From: Scandinavium ludwigii_A
GTDB taxonomy: Bacteria > Pseudomonadota > Gammaproteobacteria > Enterobacterales > Enterobacteriaceae
Assembly: GCA_050516505.1 (NCBI GenBank)
Contig: CP191518.1
Span: 4,154,001 to 4,218,000, forward strand
Direction: 5' to 3'
Length of the DNA stretch: 64,000 bases
The notes under the pieces are model-generated. The model was given only the letters and a program-made list of their open reading frames with translations. It searched no databases and was not told the DNA's origin. The translations under genes and the position numbers were made by a program. This document shows positions 42,290-51,749 of the stretch, one piece after another (positions within the stretch are counted from its first letter, which is position 1; the number at the start of each line of letters is the position of its first letter).

Positions 42290-44593
42290 TCAATTGCGCT
42301 GCGGTTCGCTCTGGGATGCCTGTGCCTGACGCAGCGCCTGTGCCAGCTGCGCCCGGGTAAACGGTTTGCGCAGCAGTTCGACGTCCGGCAGTTGGGGATT
42401 GTGCGCCGGACGTAAATCCTGGCCGCTGATCATCAGCACTGCCACCTGCGGATGGTGCGTGCGGGCGTGATTGACCACATCTGCACCGCTGAGTCTGCCC
42501 GGTAGCATCAAATCACTGACCAGCATCGCGATATCCTCGGACGCATCCAGCATCGCAATCGCCTGTTCGCCACGGCTCGCCTCCAGCGTCAGCCAGCCCA
42601 GCTGGTGTAGCTGTTCGCAGAGGGTCTGACGCACGTCGGCTTCGTCTTCCAGCACCAACGCCAGTCGTTCGGCGGGCATTTCGTCGGCAACCGCATCTTC
42701 ATGCGGGCGCTCAACTGCCGGCAAAATCGAACGCGGCAACTGTAGCCGGACGGTGGTGCCTTGCCCCGGCGCGCTTTCGATTTCCACCCGGCCACCGGAC
42801 TGGCGCACAAAACCGTACACCATCGACAGACCCAGCCCGGAGCCGCTGCCGGTCTGTTTAGTGGTAAAGAACGGTTCGAACACCTGGGCTTTTATCACCT
42901 GCGACATACCGCAACCGTGGTCGATCACCTCCAGCGCCACCATGTCCTGTTTGCGCCCGTCGCTGCGGTTTACGCGCTGATTCCAGGTGCGGATTTTAAT
43001 GACCCCCGCCTGGCCTTCCATCGCATCGCGGGCGTTCATCACCATGTTAATGATGGCATTTTCAAGTTGCCCGATGTCTATCCACGCTGACCATGCCGGG
43101 GTTTGCGCCTCAATGTCCAACGTCAGCGTGGCGGGTAGCGAATGGCGCATCAGTTCGCCAAGGTTTTCCAGTAGCCCTTTCATCTCCACCGCGTGTGGAT
43201 GCAGGGCCTGTTTGCGGGAAAAAGCCAACAGGCGCTGAGTCAGCAATGCCCCGCGCTCGGCGGCCTGCAACGCTCTGGAAATACGCGGCGCATCGGCCTC
43301 ATTCGGTTTGACCAGTTCAAGGCTGCCGATGATGACCGCCAGCAGGTTGTTGAAATCATGGGCCAGACCGCCTGTGAGCTGCCCAACGGCTTTCATTTTT
43401 TGGCTGTGTAGGAGCGCCTCTTCCAGCCCCTGCCGCTCGATTCGACCGGTTTCCAGCTGCGTGGTGTTTTCCTTCAACAGCCGGGTGGTGTGCTCCAGCG
43501 ACGATTTATTGCGGGCAAAAACGCTGAACGCGCGCGCCAGTTCCCCGAGTTCATCGCGTCGCTGCAAGGCGGGAACCGACACGTCCTGCTCCCCGTGCGC
43601 CAGCCGCGACATCGCATCAGAAATCGCGGTCAGGTTGGTGCCCAGATTGCGATAGATATACCAGCCCGCAAAGCCGGTGATTACCAGCGCCAGCAGGGCG
43701 AAACCGAGAATTAAATCGATAATCGACCCCAGTTCGCGATGACTTTGTGCCACCCGCTGCTCGGACGCCTGCGCCACCTGCGCTACGTACTGATTAATGT
43801 CGCCGTTGAGGATCGCCACCAGCGCCTTAATGTGGAACATGTACCAGCTGATCGCCAAATCGCTCTGTTCCAGACGTTGGGAAAGCGGGGCGAGTTTGCG
43901 CAATTCTGTGTTCAAATCCGGCAATATGAAGGCGATTGTCGGATCTGCGCTTTCAGACGGCAGCGCGTGCATCACGGCGTCAATCTGCCGCACCGTCGAG
44001 CGCGGCATCGACGTTTCAATCGCCGCGGTTATCAGCCGGTCCATTTCCATCAGCAAACGGCCATCCAGCGAACCTTCACCCTGGCGCTGGTTGATCTCCC
44101 GCAAGTGACGCAAATAGCTCTGGTTTTGGTACAGCGAGCTGAGTAGCGCGTTGCGCTGCAGATGGCGCTGCTGCCCGCGCTGCAACATGCCCGCCACGCT
44201 TTGCTGGAGTTCATTACTGCGTTGAATGATGCGCTGCACCAGCTCCGATTCACGCTGCGCTAGCGGTGCGGTCGCGAGTTGATCGAGCGAATGTTTCAGC
44301 GCCTGCTGCGTAGCTTGCAAACGCTCCGCCTCACCTTTGTATTCCAGCGCACCGACCACTTGCGAAAGCCGGACGGCAGCAGTGGCGACATTGGCGGTAT
44401 CGCGTGCCAGATTCATGCTGCCAGTCATGTCGTCGAAGGTCTGCTGCTGGACTTGCTCCTGGATCTGACTGGCATGACGGAAGCCCAATACCGACGCCGC
44501 GCTCACCATTAATGTCACTGCTACCACCAGCAAGTTGAAGAACAGCAGACGACCGCGCGCGCTGGCAAAGAAGGACGTTCGGGGTAGTGGCAT
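42290..44593 (-). CDS. Hybrid sensor histidine kinase of the sugar locus
   Basis: Membrane kinase of 767 residues. TM1 about 15-37, an all-helical periplasmic sensor about 38-290, TM2 about 291-312, HAMP 312-365, and a coiled linker. The HisKA domain has His412 in GGLAHDFNNLL. The ATPase domain shows N-box NMVMNARDA (520), G1 DHGCGM and G2 GSGSGLGLSM. The C-terminal receiver has Asp694 (LVSDLMLPG) and the conserved Lys of LRKPFT. No HPt domain is present. The helical sensor is of the TorS type, which reads a periplasmic binding protein. It is divergent from the sugar importer and distant from its likely partner regulator at 50991-51749. Confidence 0.85.
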   Translation of the reverse strand: MPLPRTSFFASARGRLLFFNLLVVAVTLMVSAASVLGFRHASQIQEQVQQQTFDDMTGSMNLARDTANVATAAVRLSQVVGALEYKGEAERLQATQQALKHSLDQLATAPLAQRESELVQRIIQRSNELQQSVAGMLQRGQQRHLQRNALLSSLYQNQSYLRHLREINQRQGEGSLDGRLLMEMDRLITAAIETSMPRSTVRQIDAVMHALPSESADPTIAFILPDLNTELRKLAPLSQRLEQSDLAISWYMFHIKALVAILNGDINQYVAQVAQASEQRVAQSHRELGSIIDLILGFALLALVITGFAGWYIYRNLGTNLTAISDAMSRLAHGEQDVSVPALQRRDELGELARAFSVFARNKSSLEHTTRLLKENTTQLETGRIERQGLEEALLHSQKMKAVGQLTGGLAHDFNNLLAVIIGSLELVKPNEADAPRISRALQAAERGALLTQRLLAFSRKQALHPHAVEMKGLLENLGELMRHSLPATLTLDIEAQTPAWSAWIDIGQLENAIINMVMNARDAMEGQAGVIKIRTWNQRVNRSDGRKQDMVALEVIDHGCGMSQVIKAQVFEPFFTTKQTGSGSGLGLSMVYGFVRQSGGRVEIESAPGQGTTVRLQLPRSILPAVERPHEDAVADEMPAERLALVLEDEADVRQTLCEQLHQLGWLTLEASRGEQAIAMLDASEDIAMLVSDLMLPGRLSGADVVNHARTHHPQVAVLMISGQDLRPAHNPQLPDVELLRKPFTRAQLAQALRQAQASQSEPQRN

Positions 44594-44616
44594 AGTGACT
44601 CCGGCGGTTGTGTGCT

Positions 44617-44654
44617 TCCCCTCGCCCTAACCCTCTCCCCAAAGGGGCGAGGGG
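44617..44654. repeat. Dispersed repeat, copy B
   Basis: CCCCTCGCCCTAACCCTCTC-CCCAAAGGGGCGAGGGG, the inverted form of copy A, in the divergent spacer between the kinase and importer genes. Confidence 0.75.
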
Positions 44655-44796
44655 ACGTTGCACCCCGTGAGTGAGGGGGAAAACGGTGAGGAAAATCAAA
44701 TTTCCAACACTATGACAAATATGAACGGCCTCTGACATTTTGCATTTACTTTCCTGTGATGGACTGCTGATATCGAAAACCCTCAGGAGTGTCGCC

Positions 44797-46317
44797 ATGA
44801 GTCAGACGCCGGTGCTGGAGATGCGCAACATCGCCAAGACCTTTGGCAAGTTTTATGCGCTGAAAGGGGTCGACCTGACGGTCTTTCCCGGCGAAATCCA
44901 CGCGTTAATGGGGGAAAACGGCGCCGGAAAAAGTACGCTGATGAAAATTCTCGCGGGCGCCTACACCGCCACCAGCGGTGAGATCCTGATTGACGGTAAA
45001 CCCCATGCGATCAAAGGCCCGAAAGACGCCTTGGCCGCAGGCATTACTCTGATTTATCAAGAGATGCAGCTCGCGCCGAATCTCACCGTCGCTGAAAACA
45101 TTTTCCTCGGCAGCGAACTGTCGCGCGGCGGTCTGGTACAGCGCAAAACCATGGTGCTTCATGCGCAGGAAGTGATTAACCGCCTCGGGGCGCAGTTCAA
45201 AGCCACCGACCGGGTGATGAAGCTCACCATCGCCGAACAGCAGCAGGTCGAAATCGCCCGCGCACTGCACCGTAACAGCCGTATTCTGGTGATGGATGAA
45301 CCCACTGCCGCCCTCTCCTCCCGTGAAACCCAGCGCCTGTTTGAGCTGATCCTGCGTCTGCGCGACGAAGGGATGGCGATTATCTACATCAGCCATCGAA
45401 TGGCGGAAGTGTATGAGCTGTCCGACCGCGTCAGCGTGCTGCGCGACGGGCAGTACGTCGGCAGTTTGACCCGCGATAAGCTCAACGCTTCCGAGCTGGT
45501 GCGGATGATGGTCGGTCGCCCACTCAGCGATTTATTCAACAAAGAGCGCGATATCCCGCACGGCCAAGCGCGTCTGAACGTTCACCATCTGACCGACGGC
45601 GGCAAAGTGCAGCCGTGCAGCCTGCTGGTGCGTTCGGGTGAAATTGTCGGGCTGGCGGGCCTGGTCGGGGCCGGACGTTCCGAGCTGGCGCAGTTGATTT
45701 TCGGTGTGCGCAAGGCCACCGGCGGCGTGATTGAAGTGGACGGCGAACCGGTGTTGATTCATTCCCCACGGGAAGCCATTGATTTAGGCATCGGTTTTTT
45801 AACCGAAAACCGCAAAGAACAGGGCCTGTTTCTCGAACTGGCGGCGCAGGAAAACATCACCATGGCGACGCTGGAACGTGACTCGCACTATGGAATGCTC
45901 GACCGCAAAAAAGCCCAGACCATTTCTGATGATGCCATCAAATTGCTGAATATCCGCGTGCCGCACTCACAGGTGCGCGCGGGCGGTTTGTCCGGTGGCA
46001 ATCAGCAAAAACTGCTGATTTCCCGCTGGGTGTCGATTGGCCCCCGCATTCTGATCCTCGATGAACCCACGCGCGGCGTGGACGTCGGCGCGAAAAGCGA
46101 AATCTACCGAATCATGAATCAGATGGCACGCCAGGGCGTGGCAATCCTGATGATTTCCAGTGAATTGCCAGAAATCGTCGGCATGAGCGACCGGGTCTAC
46201 GTGATGCGCGAAGGCAGCATTGCCGGGGAGCTGCTGGAGCACGACATCACCCAGGAAAATATTATGACGCTGGCAACCGGCGTCAACGAATCCCATCACC
46301 AGGCGGTGCAACCATGA
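44797..46317 (+). CDS. Sugar ABC transporter ATP-binding protein (RbsA/AraG type)
   Basis: Energy-coupling subunit with two fused nucleotide-binding domains, 506 residues. First domain: Walker A GENGAGKST near residue 44, Walker B ILVMDEPTAAL. Second domain: degenerate Walker A region GLVGAGRSEL near 285, signature LSGGNQQKLLISRW, Walker B ILDEPTRGVD. This layout is that of ribose/galactose/xylose importers. ATG 44797 follows TCAGGAG; the longer frame from 44740 lacks homology. It overlaps the permease gene by 4 bases. Confidence 0.95.
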   Translation: MSQTPVLEMRNIAKTFGKFYALKGVDLTVFPGEIHALMGENGAGKSTLMKILAGAYTATSGEILIDGKPHAIKGPKDALAAGITLIYQEMQLAPNLTVAENIFLGSELSRGGLVQRKTMVLHAQEVINRLGAQFKATDRVMKLTIAEQQQVEIARALHRNSRILVMDEPTAALSSRETQRLFELILRLRDEGMAIIYISHRMAEVYELSDRVSVLRDGQYVGSLTRDKLNASELVRMMVGRPLSDLFNKERDIPHGQARLNVHHLTDGGKVQPCSLLVRSGEIVGLAGLVGAGRSELAQLIFGVRKATGGVIEVDGEPVLIHSPREAIDLGIGFLTENRKEQGLFLELAAQENITMATLERDSHYGMLDRKKAQTISDDAIKLLNIRVPHSQVRAGGLSGGNQQKLLISRWVSIGPRILILDEPTRGVDVGAKSEIYRIMNQMARQGVAILMISSELPEIVGMSDRVYVMREGSIAGELLEHDITQENIMTLATGVNESHHQAVQP

Positions 46318-47321
46318 CCACACAAAAAGAACATTCCGTGCCCTCGCCGCAGCAGGTTGCTAAGGCGTCTGCCCGAAAAATGCTGATGGGCGATCTGATG
46401 CAAACCGTGGGGATCTTGCCGATCCTGATCTTGATTGTGGCGGTATTTGGCTTTATCACGCCGAACTTCTTCACCGAAAGCAACCTGCTGAACATTACCC
46501 GCCAGGCGTCGATCAATATCGTACTGGCGGCGGGGATGACGTTCATCATTTTGACCGGCGGGATCGACCTTTCCGTCGGCTCGATTCTTGGCACCACGGC
46601 GGTGGCGGCGATGGTGGTGTCGCTCATACCTGAATTCGCTCTGTTGTCTATTCCGGCGGCGCTGATGCTCGGACTGATCCTCGGGCTGTTCAACGGTGCG
46701 CTGGTGGCGTTCGCCGGACTGCCGCCCTTTATCGTCACGCTCGGCACTTATACGGCGCTACGCGGCGCAGCGTACTTACTGGCTGACGGCACCACGGTGA
46801 TTAACTCCGATATCAGTTTTGAATGGATAGGCAACAACTACCTCGGGCCGATCCCGTGGCTGGTGGTGATTGCGCTGGCGGTGATTGCGGTGTGCTGGTT
46901 CATTCTACGCCGCACCACGCTCGGGGTTCATATTTACGCGGTGGGCGGCAATATGCAGGCGGCGCGCCTGACCGGCATCAAAGTGTGGATGGTTTTGCTG
47001 TTCGTGTATGGCATGAGCGGCCTGCTGTCGGGGCTTGGCGGGGTGATGAGCGCTTCGCGACTCTACAGTGCGAACGGTAACCTCGGCATGGGCTATGAGT
47101 TGGATGCCATCGCCGCCGTCATCCTCGGCGGGACAAGCTTCGTCGGCGGTATCGGCACTATCACCGGGACGCTGGTGGGGGCGCTGATCATCGCCACCCT
47201 CAACAACGGCATGACGCTGATGGGCGTCTCCTATTTCTGGCAACTGGTGATCAAAGGGGCGGTGATCATCATTGCGGTTCTGATCGACAAATACCGTACC
47301 CGACACCATCAAAGTGCATAA
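46314..47321 (+). CDS. Sugar ABC transporter permease (RbsC type)
   Basis: Inner-membrane permease of 335 residues with eight to ten helices. Typical RbsC-family segments are present: MTFIILTGGIDLSVGSILGT, FIVTLGTYTALRGAAYLLADG, YAVGGNMQAARLTGI and AVILGGTSFVGGIGTI. Second gene of the importer operon, coupled to the ATPase by a 4-base overlap. Confidence 0.95.
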   Translation: MTTQKEHSVPSPQQVAKASARKMLMGDLMQTVGILPILILIVAVFGFITPNFFTESNLLNITRQASINIVLAAGMTFIILTGGIDLSVGSILGTTAVAAMVVSLIPEFALLSIPAALMLGLILGLFNGALVAFAGLPPFIVTLGTYTALRGAAYLLADGTTVINSDISFEWIGNNYLGPIPWLVVIALAVIAVCWFILRRTTLGVHIYAVGGNMQAARLTGIKVWMVLLFVYGMSGLLSGLGGVMSASRLYSANGNLGMGYELDAIAAVILGGTSFVGGIGTITGTLVGALIIATLNNGMTLMGVSYFWQLVIKGAVIIIAVLIDKYRTRHHQSA

Positions 47322-47348
47322 CAACAACTTACCTGTGAGGAATACAAC

Positions 47349-48290
47349 ATGCGTTTGAAGCCAATCGCCATTGCACTCTGTGCTGGCACTCTGCTCGCCG
47401 CCGCGCCCTTTGTGCAGGCAAAAGAGTTGAAATCCATCGGTGTGACGGTGGGCGACCTCGCCAACCCGTTCTTCGTGCAAATCACCAAAGGGGCGGAACT
47501 GGAAGCCCGCAAACTCGCTGGGGATAACGTCAAAGTGACGTTGGTGTCCAGCGGCTACGATCTGGGCCAGCAGGTCTCGCAGATTGATAACTTTATCGCC
47601 GCCAAGGTCGATATGATTATCCTCAACGCCGCTGATTCAAAGGGCATTGGCCCGGCGGTGAAACGGGCGAAAGAGGCCGGTATCGTGGTGGTAGCGGTTG
47701 ACGTGGCGGCCGTTGGAGCCGATGCGACCATCACTTCCGATAACACCCAGGCGGGGGCGATGGCCTGTAAATACATTACCGACCGCCTGAACGGTAAAGG
47801 CAACGTAGTGATCATTAACGGGCCGCCGGTGTCAGCGGTACAAAACCGCGTCGAAGGCTGTCAGTCCGAATTTAAAAAACATCCGGATATCAACGTGCTG
47901 TCTGACAACCAGAACGCCAAAGGCAGCCGTGAAGGCGGGCTGGAAGTGATGACCTCGCTGTTGGCGGCAAATCCGAAGATCGACGGCGTGTTCGCGATAA
48001 ACGATCCGACGGCGATCGGAGCCGATCTGGCAGCGAAACAGGCGCAACGTAAAGAGTTCTTTATCGTTGGCGTGGATGGTTCGCCGGACGGGGAAGAAGC
48101 GCTGAAGCGCCAAAATTCGCTGTTTGTGGCAACGCCAGCGCAAGACCCGCAGGTCATGGCGGCGAAAGCGGTGGAAATTGGTTACGACATTTTGCAGGGC
48201 AAACCCGCGCCCACTGAGCCGGTGCTGATTCCGGTGACGATGATCGACAAGAAAAGTGTCGGGTCGTATAAGGGATGGACGGTTAAGTAA
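47349..48290 (+). CDS. Sugar ABC transporter periplasmic binding protein
   Basis: Type I periplasmic binding protein of 313 residues with a signal peptide ending VQA at residue 24. The ligand-site order resembles RbsB: VGDLANPFFVQITKGAELEA, LNAADSKGIGPAVKRAKEAG, DNTQAGAMACKYI, GVFAINDPTAIGADLA and FFIVGVDGSPDGEEAL. The sugar cannot be named from sequence alone; the next genes suggest D-lyxose or a related aldose. It could also present ligand to the hybrid kinase. Repeat C lies between it and the next gene. Confidence 0.94.
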   Translation: MRLKPIAIALCAGTLLAAAPFVQAKELKSIGVTVGDLANPFFVQITKGAELEARKLAGDNVKVTLVSSGYDLGQQVSQIDNFIAAKVDMIILNAADSKGIGPAVKRAKEAGIVVVAVDVAAVGADATITSDNTQAGAMACKYITDRLNGKGNVVIINGPPVSAVQNRVEGCQSEFKKHPDINVLSDNQNAKGSREGGLEVMTSLLAANPKIDGVFAINDPTAIGADLAAKQAQRKEFFIVGVDGSPDGEEALKRQNSLFVATPAQDPQVMAAKAVEIGYDILQGKPAPTEPVLIPVTMIDKKSVGSYKGWTVK

Positions 48291-48296
48291 GTTGCC

Positions 48297-48399
48297 TTCT
48301 CCCCTCACCCCGGCCCTCTCCCCAAAGGGGCGAGGGAGAAAAGAATTCTGCACCGGACAGTCCCCTCTCCCCTGTGGGAAGAGGGTTAGGGTGAGGGGT
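48297..48399. repeat. Dispersed repeat, copy C (double)
   Basis: CCCTCACCCCGGCCCTCTCC-CCAAAGGGGCGAGGGAG, then CCGGACAGTCCCC, then CTCTCCCCTGTGGGAAGAGGG-TTAGGGTGAGGGG: two units in opposite orientation, placed inside the sugar operon between the binding protein and isomerase genes. Confidence 0.75.
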
Positions 48400-48420
48400 A
48401 AACGCAGCGAAGGAGAACCA

Positions 48421-49107
48421 ATGAAACGCTCCGAAATTAACAACATACTCGGCCTGACGCGGCAATTTTTCTCCCTGCATGACGTGCATCTTCCGCCGTT
48501 CGCCAGCTTCCCGCCGACGCAATGGCAACAACTCGACCCCGATACCTGGCACGAAGTGTTTGCCCTCAAACTCGGCTGGGACGTCACCCGCTTTGGCGGC
48601 AACAATTTCGCCGCCCAGGGGCTGACTCTGTTTACCTTCCGCAACGGCTCGCCCAACGGTATGCCCTACGAAAAGGGCTATGCTGAAAAAATCATGCACG
48701 TGCGCGACGGGCAGGTGACGCCGATGCATTTTCACTGGCACAAGCGGGAAGACATTATCAATCGCGGCGGCGGCAATCTGATTGTCGAGCTGTGGAACGC
48801 CGATGCCCTTGAGCAAAAAGAAAATAGCGATGTGACGGTAACGCTCGACGGCTGTCGACAGACCCACGCCGCAGGCAGCCAGTTGCGCTTAGCACCGGGC
48901 GAAAGCATTTGCCTGCCGCCGGGGCTGTATCACAGCTTCTGGGGTGAACCCGGTTTTGGCGACGTGCTGGTGGGTGAAGTGTCGACGGTGAACGATGACG
49001 AACACGATAACCACTTCCTGACCCCCCTCGACCGCTATAACAACATTGAAGAAGACGAGCCGGCCCATCTGGTGCTGTGCAATGAATACCGCCTGTTTCG
49101 CAGCTAA
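48421..49107 (+). CDS. D-lyxose ketol-isomerase
   Basis: Cupin-fold sugar isomerase of 228 residues that interconverts D-lyxose and D-xylulose, and often D-mannose and D-fructose. Metal-site motif TPMHFHWHKREDIINRGGG near residue 100 and the later PPGLYHSFWGE histidine give the His/His/Glu/His set of this family. A closely related enzyme from E. coli O157:H7 was characterised as a D-lyxose isomerase in a similar gene group. GAAGGAGAACCA precedes the ATG. Confidence 0.88.
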   Translation: MKRSEINNILGLTRQFFSLHDVHLPPFASFPPTQWQQLDPDTWHEVFALKLGWDVTRFGGNNFAAQGLTLFTFRNGSPNGMPYEKGYAEKIMHVRDGQVTPMHFHWHKREDIINRGGGNLIVELWNADALEQKENSDVTVTLDGCRQTHAAGSQLRLAPGESICLPPGLYHSFWGEPGFGDVLVGEVSTVNDDEHDNHFLTPLDRYNNIEEDEPAHLVLCNEYRLFRS

Positions 49108-49118
49108 AGGAGAACGCT

Positions 49119-49979
49119 ATGCCGCTGATTTCTCTTGCCGAAGGACTGGCCCACGCCCGGGAACACCGCTATGCGCTGGGCGCGTTTAACGTGCTCGATT
49201 CGCACTTCCTGCGGGCGCTGTTTGCCGCAGCCGAACAGGAACGCTCGCCGTTCATCATCAATATCGCCGAAGTTCATTTCAAATATCTGTCGCTGGAATC
49301 ACTGGTGGAGGCGGTGCGTTTTGAGGCCGCGCGGCACGCCATTCCGGTGGTGCTCAATCTCGATCACGGCCTACATTTTGAGGCGGTGGTGCGCGCCCTG
49401 CGCCTCGGTTTCAGCTCGGTCATGTTTGACGGCTCGACCCTCGACTACGACGAAAACATCCGCCAGACCCGCGAAGTGGTGAAGATGTGCCATGCGGTGG
49501 GCGTTTCGGTGGAAGCGGAACTCGGCGCGGTCGGCGGCGATGAGGGCGGTGCGTTGTACGGTCACGCCGATGAAGCCTTCTTCACCGACCCGGATCTGGC
49601 CCGCGAGTTTGTCGACAGAACCGGTATTGATGCGTTAGCCGTCGCCATCGGCAACGCGCATGGCAAATACAAAGGCGAGCCGAAACTCGATTTCGCGCGC
49701 CTCGACGCCATTCGCCAGCAAACGGGTTTACCGCTGGTGCTGCACGGCGGCTCGGGTATTAGCGATGCGGATTTCCGTCGCGCCATTGAGCTTGGTATCC
49801 ACAAAATCAATTTCTACACCGGCATGTCGCAGGCGGCGCTGGGCGCGGTTGAGCAGCGTATGGCGCAGCGTCAGCCGATTTACGATGAGTTTGCCGAACT
49901 GCTGCTGGGCATCGAAACCGCCATTACCGATACCGTCGCCGAACAGATGCGGATTTTCGGCAGCGCGGGGAAAGTGTAA
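49119..49979 (+). CDS. Class II ketose-(bis)phosphate aldolase
   Basis: Zinc-dependent aldolase of 286 residues of the fructose/tagatose-bisphosphate family. Zinc and catalytic segments: VLNLDHGLHFE near residue 82, VSVEAELGAVGGDE near 130, GNAHGKYKGEPKLDF near 178, LHGGSGISD near 208 and KINFYTGM near 230. In this operon it probably cleaves the phosphorylated ketose into DHAP and an aldehyde. Which phosphate ester it takes is not determined by the motifs. Start is 11 bases after the isomerase stop. Confidence 0.9.
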   Translation: MPLISLAEGLAHAREHRYALGAFNVLDSHFLRALFAAAEQERSPFIINIAEVHFKYLSLESLVEAVRFEAARHAIPVVLNLDHGLHFEAVVRALRLGFSSVMFDGSTLDYDENIRQTREVVKMCHAVGVSVEAELGAVGGDEGGALYGHADEAFFTDPDLAREFVDRTGIDALAVAIGNAHGKYKGEPKLDFARLDAIRQQTGLPLVLHGGSGISDADFRRAIELGIHKINFYTGMSQAALGAVEQRMAQRQPIYDEFAELLLGIETAITDTVAEQMRIFGSAGKV

Positions 49980-50986
49980 TGGAACGCCAGGGCATTATTG
50001 CCGCCGGAAATATGCTGGTCGATCACGTGCACCGCATCGTGCAGTGGCCGGAGCGCGGCTGGCTGGCGGAGATCACACACAGCGAACGCTCCACCGGCGG
50101 CGCGCCGCTCAACGTGCTGCTAACGCTGGCGAAAATGCGCAGCCATATGCCGCTACAGGCGGTGGGGTTGATTGGTGAAGACGCGGACGGCGATTACATC
50201 ATGGCGATGCTCGACCAGTATCACGTTAATCGTCAGCACGTGCAGCGCACCTCCTTTGCCCCGACGTCGATGTCACAAGTGATGACCGATCCCGACGGGC
50301 AGCGCACCTTTTTCCATTCTCCCGGCGCGAATCGGCTGTTGGATCTTCCGGCCTTTGATCGGCTGGAAGGATCGATGAAGATCTTCCATCTCGGCTATTT
50401 GTTGCTGCTCGACAGTCTGGATCTGGCCGACAAAGAGTACGGCACGCGGGCCGCGCGGTTGTTGGCGCAGATGCGCGAGAAAGGCTACGAGACGTCGCTG
50501 GACTTGGTGTCACGCAAAGGCGACCCACGCTATCAGCCGCTGGTGCGTCCGGCGTTGGCGTATCTCGATTACTTAGTGATTAACGAACTGGAAGCCGGGG
50601 AGTTTAGCGAGCTGCCGATCCGCATCGAAAACGGGGAGCCGATCATCGACAACATCGCCCATGCGGCGGCGCTGCTGCTGGCGGCGGGCGTCAAACAGCG
50701 GGTGGTTATCCACTGCCCGGAAGGGGCGTGGTGCGAAGCGCCCGGCAAGCCGGGCGAATGGGTGCCGTCCTGGCCGCTGGCGCGGAACGAGATTATCGGC
50801 AGCGTCGGCGCGGGCGATGCCTTTTGCGCCGGGTTCCTGTACGGCTGTCATGAAGGTTGGACGCTTCGCCAAAGCGTGCTGCTGGCCCACGCCTGCGCGC
50901 GCGCCAGCCTGCTGTGCGCCAATGCGATTGACGGGGCGAAAAGCCTCGACGAGTTGACCCTGTTTATCCGTGAAAACAGTGCCTAA
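49979..50986 (+). CDS. PfkB-family sugar kinase
   Basis: Carbohydrate kinase of 335 residues. The N-terminal sugar-site glycines (STGGAPLNVLLTLAKM) and the C-terminal PfkB signature with catalytic Asp (IGSVGAGDAFCAGFLYG, about residue 280) are present. It overlaps the aldolase stop by one base. With the isomerase upstream, its likely substrate is a ketose such as D-xylulose or D-fructose. Last gene of the operon; it converges on the response regulator gene with 4 bases between them. Confidence 0.9.
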   Translation: MERQGIIAAGNMLVDHVHRIVQWPERGWLAEITHSERSTGGAPLNVLLTLAKMRSHMPLQAVGLIGEDADGDYIMAMLDQYHVNRQHVQRTSFAPTSMSQVMTDPDGQRTFFHSPGANRLLDLPAFDRLEGSMKIFHLGYLLLLDSLDLADKEYGTRAARLLAQMREKGYETSLDLVSRKGDPRYQPLVRPALAYLDYLVINELEAGEFSELPIRIENGEPIIDNIAHAAALLLAAGVKQRVVIHCPEGAWCEAPGKPGEWVPSWPLARNEIIGSVGAGDAFCAGFLYGCHEGWTLRQSVLLAHACARASLLCANAIDGAKSLDELTLFIRENSA

Positions 50987-50990
50987 CGGG

Positions 50991-51749
50991 TCAGAATTGC
51001 CCGGCGGCGCTGTGCTTGTACGGGCCTACGTCAGCCTCTTTCACATCGGCGGCAAAGACATAACCCAGCCCGCGCAGGGTTTTGATCAGCGTCGGCTGGT
51101 GCGGATTGATTTCGATTTTGCGTCGCAGGCGCATGATCAGCACGTCTATCGTCCGGTCAAATACCTCGGTACTTTCGCTGTGGGTCAGCTCCAGCAGCTG
51201 TTCCCGGCTGAGCACGCGCCGGGCGTTTTGCGCCAGGGCCAGCAGTAATCCGTATTCGCCCTGGGTCAGCGCTACCGCGTTTTGTGTGGGGTCGAACAGC
51301 TCACAGCGTTCGGTGTCGAGCCGCCAGCCGTTAAAGCTGATGCCGCCGCCCTGCCCGCTGCGTACGTCCACCGCCAGCGCACCGCTGCGGCGTAAAACCG
51401 CTTTCAGGCGCGCCACCATAATCCGCGGGTTAAACGGTTTGCCGATATAGTCATCGGCGCCCATTTCCAGCCCGACCACCACGTCAGACTCGCTGCCCAT
51501 TCCGGTGAGCATCACCACCGGCAGCGCCGGACGGATTTTCTGCACCTGCATGAGCACTTGCAGGCCGTTGATATCCGGCAGCATCATGTCGAGTAGCACC
51601 AACGCGATGTCTGGCCGCTGGGCCACCGTCGCCACACCCTGCTGGCCCAAATGGCACACCACCACGTCAAACACATGTTCGGCGAGCACATCCCGAAGGA
51701 GTTCGCAGATTGCCGTGTCGTCATCAATCACCAGTATGACCGGTTTCAT
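50991..51749 (-). CDS. OmpR-family response regulator of the sugar locus
   Basis: Regulator of 252 residues. Receiver domain 1-120 with acidic pair DDD at 9-11, phospho-acceptor Asp54 (LLDMMLPD), Thr/Ser switch VMLTGMG and Lys of GKPFNPR. The C-terminal winged helix (150-235) shows LTQGEYGLLLALAQNARRVL and RLRRKIEINPHQPTLIKTLR. ATG 51749 has AGGGG 6 bases upstream; ATG 51752 is too near. The matching kinase is probably the hybrid protein at 42290-44593 across the operon. Control of the sugar operon is inferred. Confidence 0.88.
   Translation of the reverse strand: MKPVILVIDDDTAICELLRDVLAEHVFDVVVCHLGQQGVATVAQRPDIALVLLDMMLPDINGLQVLMQVQKIRPALPVVMLTGMGSESDVVVGLEMGADDYIGKPFNPRIMVARLKAVLRRSGALAVDVRSGQGGGISFNGWRLDTERCELFDPTQNAVALTQGEYGLLLALAQNARRVLSREQLLELTHSESTEVFDRTIDVLIMRLRRKIEINPHQPTLIKTLRGLGYVFAADVKEADVGPYKHSAAGQF

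Noticed and set aside
44700..44796. Direct-repeat operator for the OmpR-type regulator before the sugar importer
   Set aside because: Only loose ATTT-type similarities at about 9-base spacing were seen; too weak in AT-rich DNA to call.
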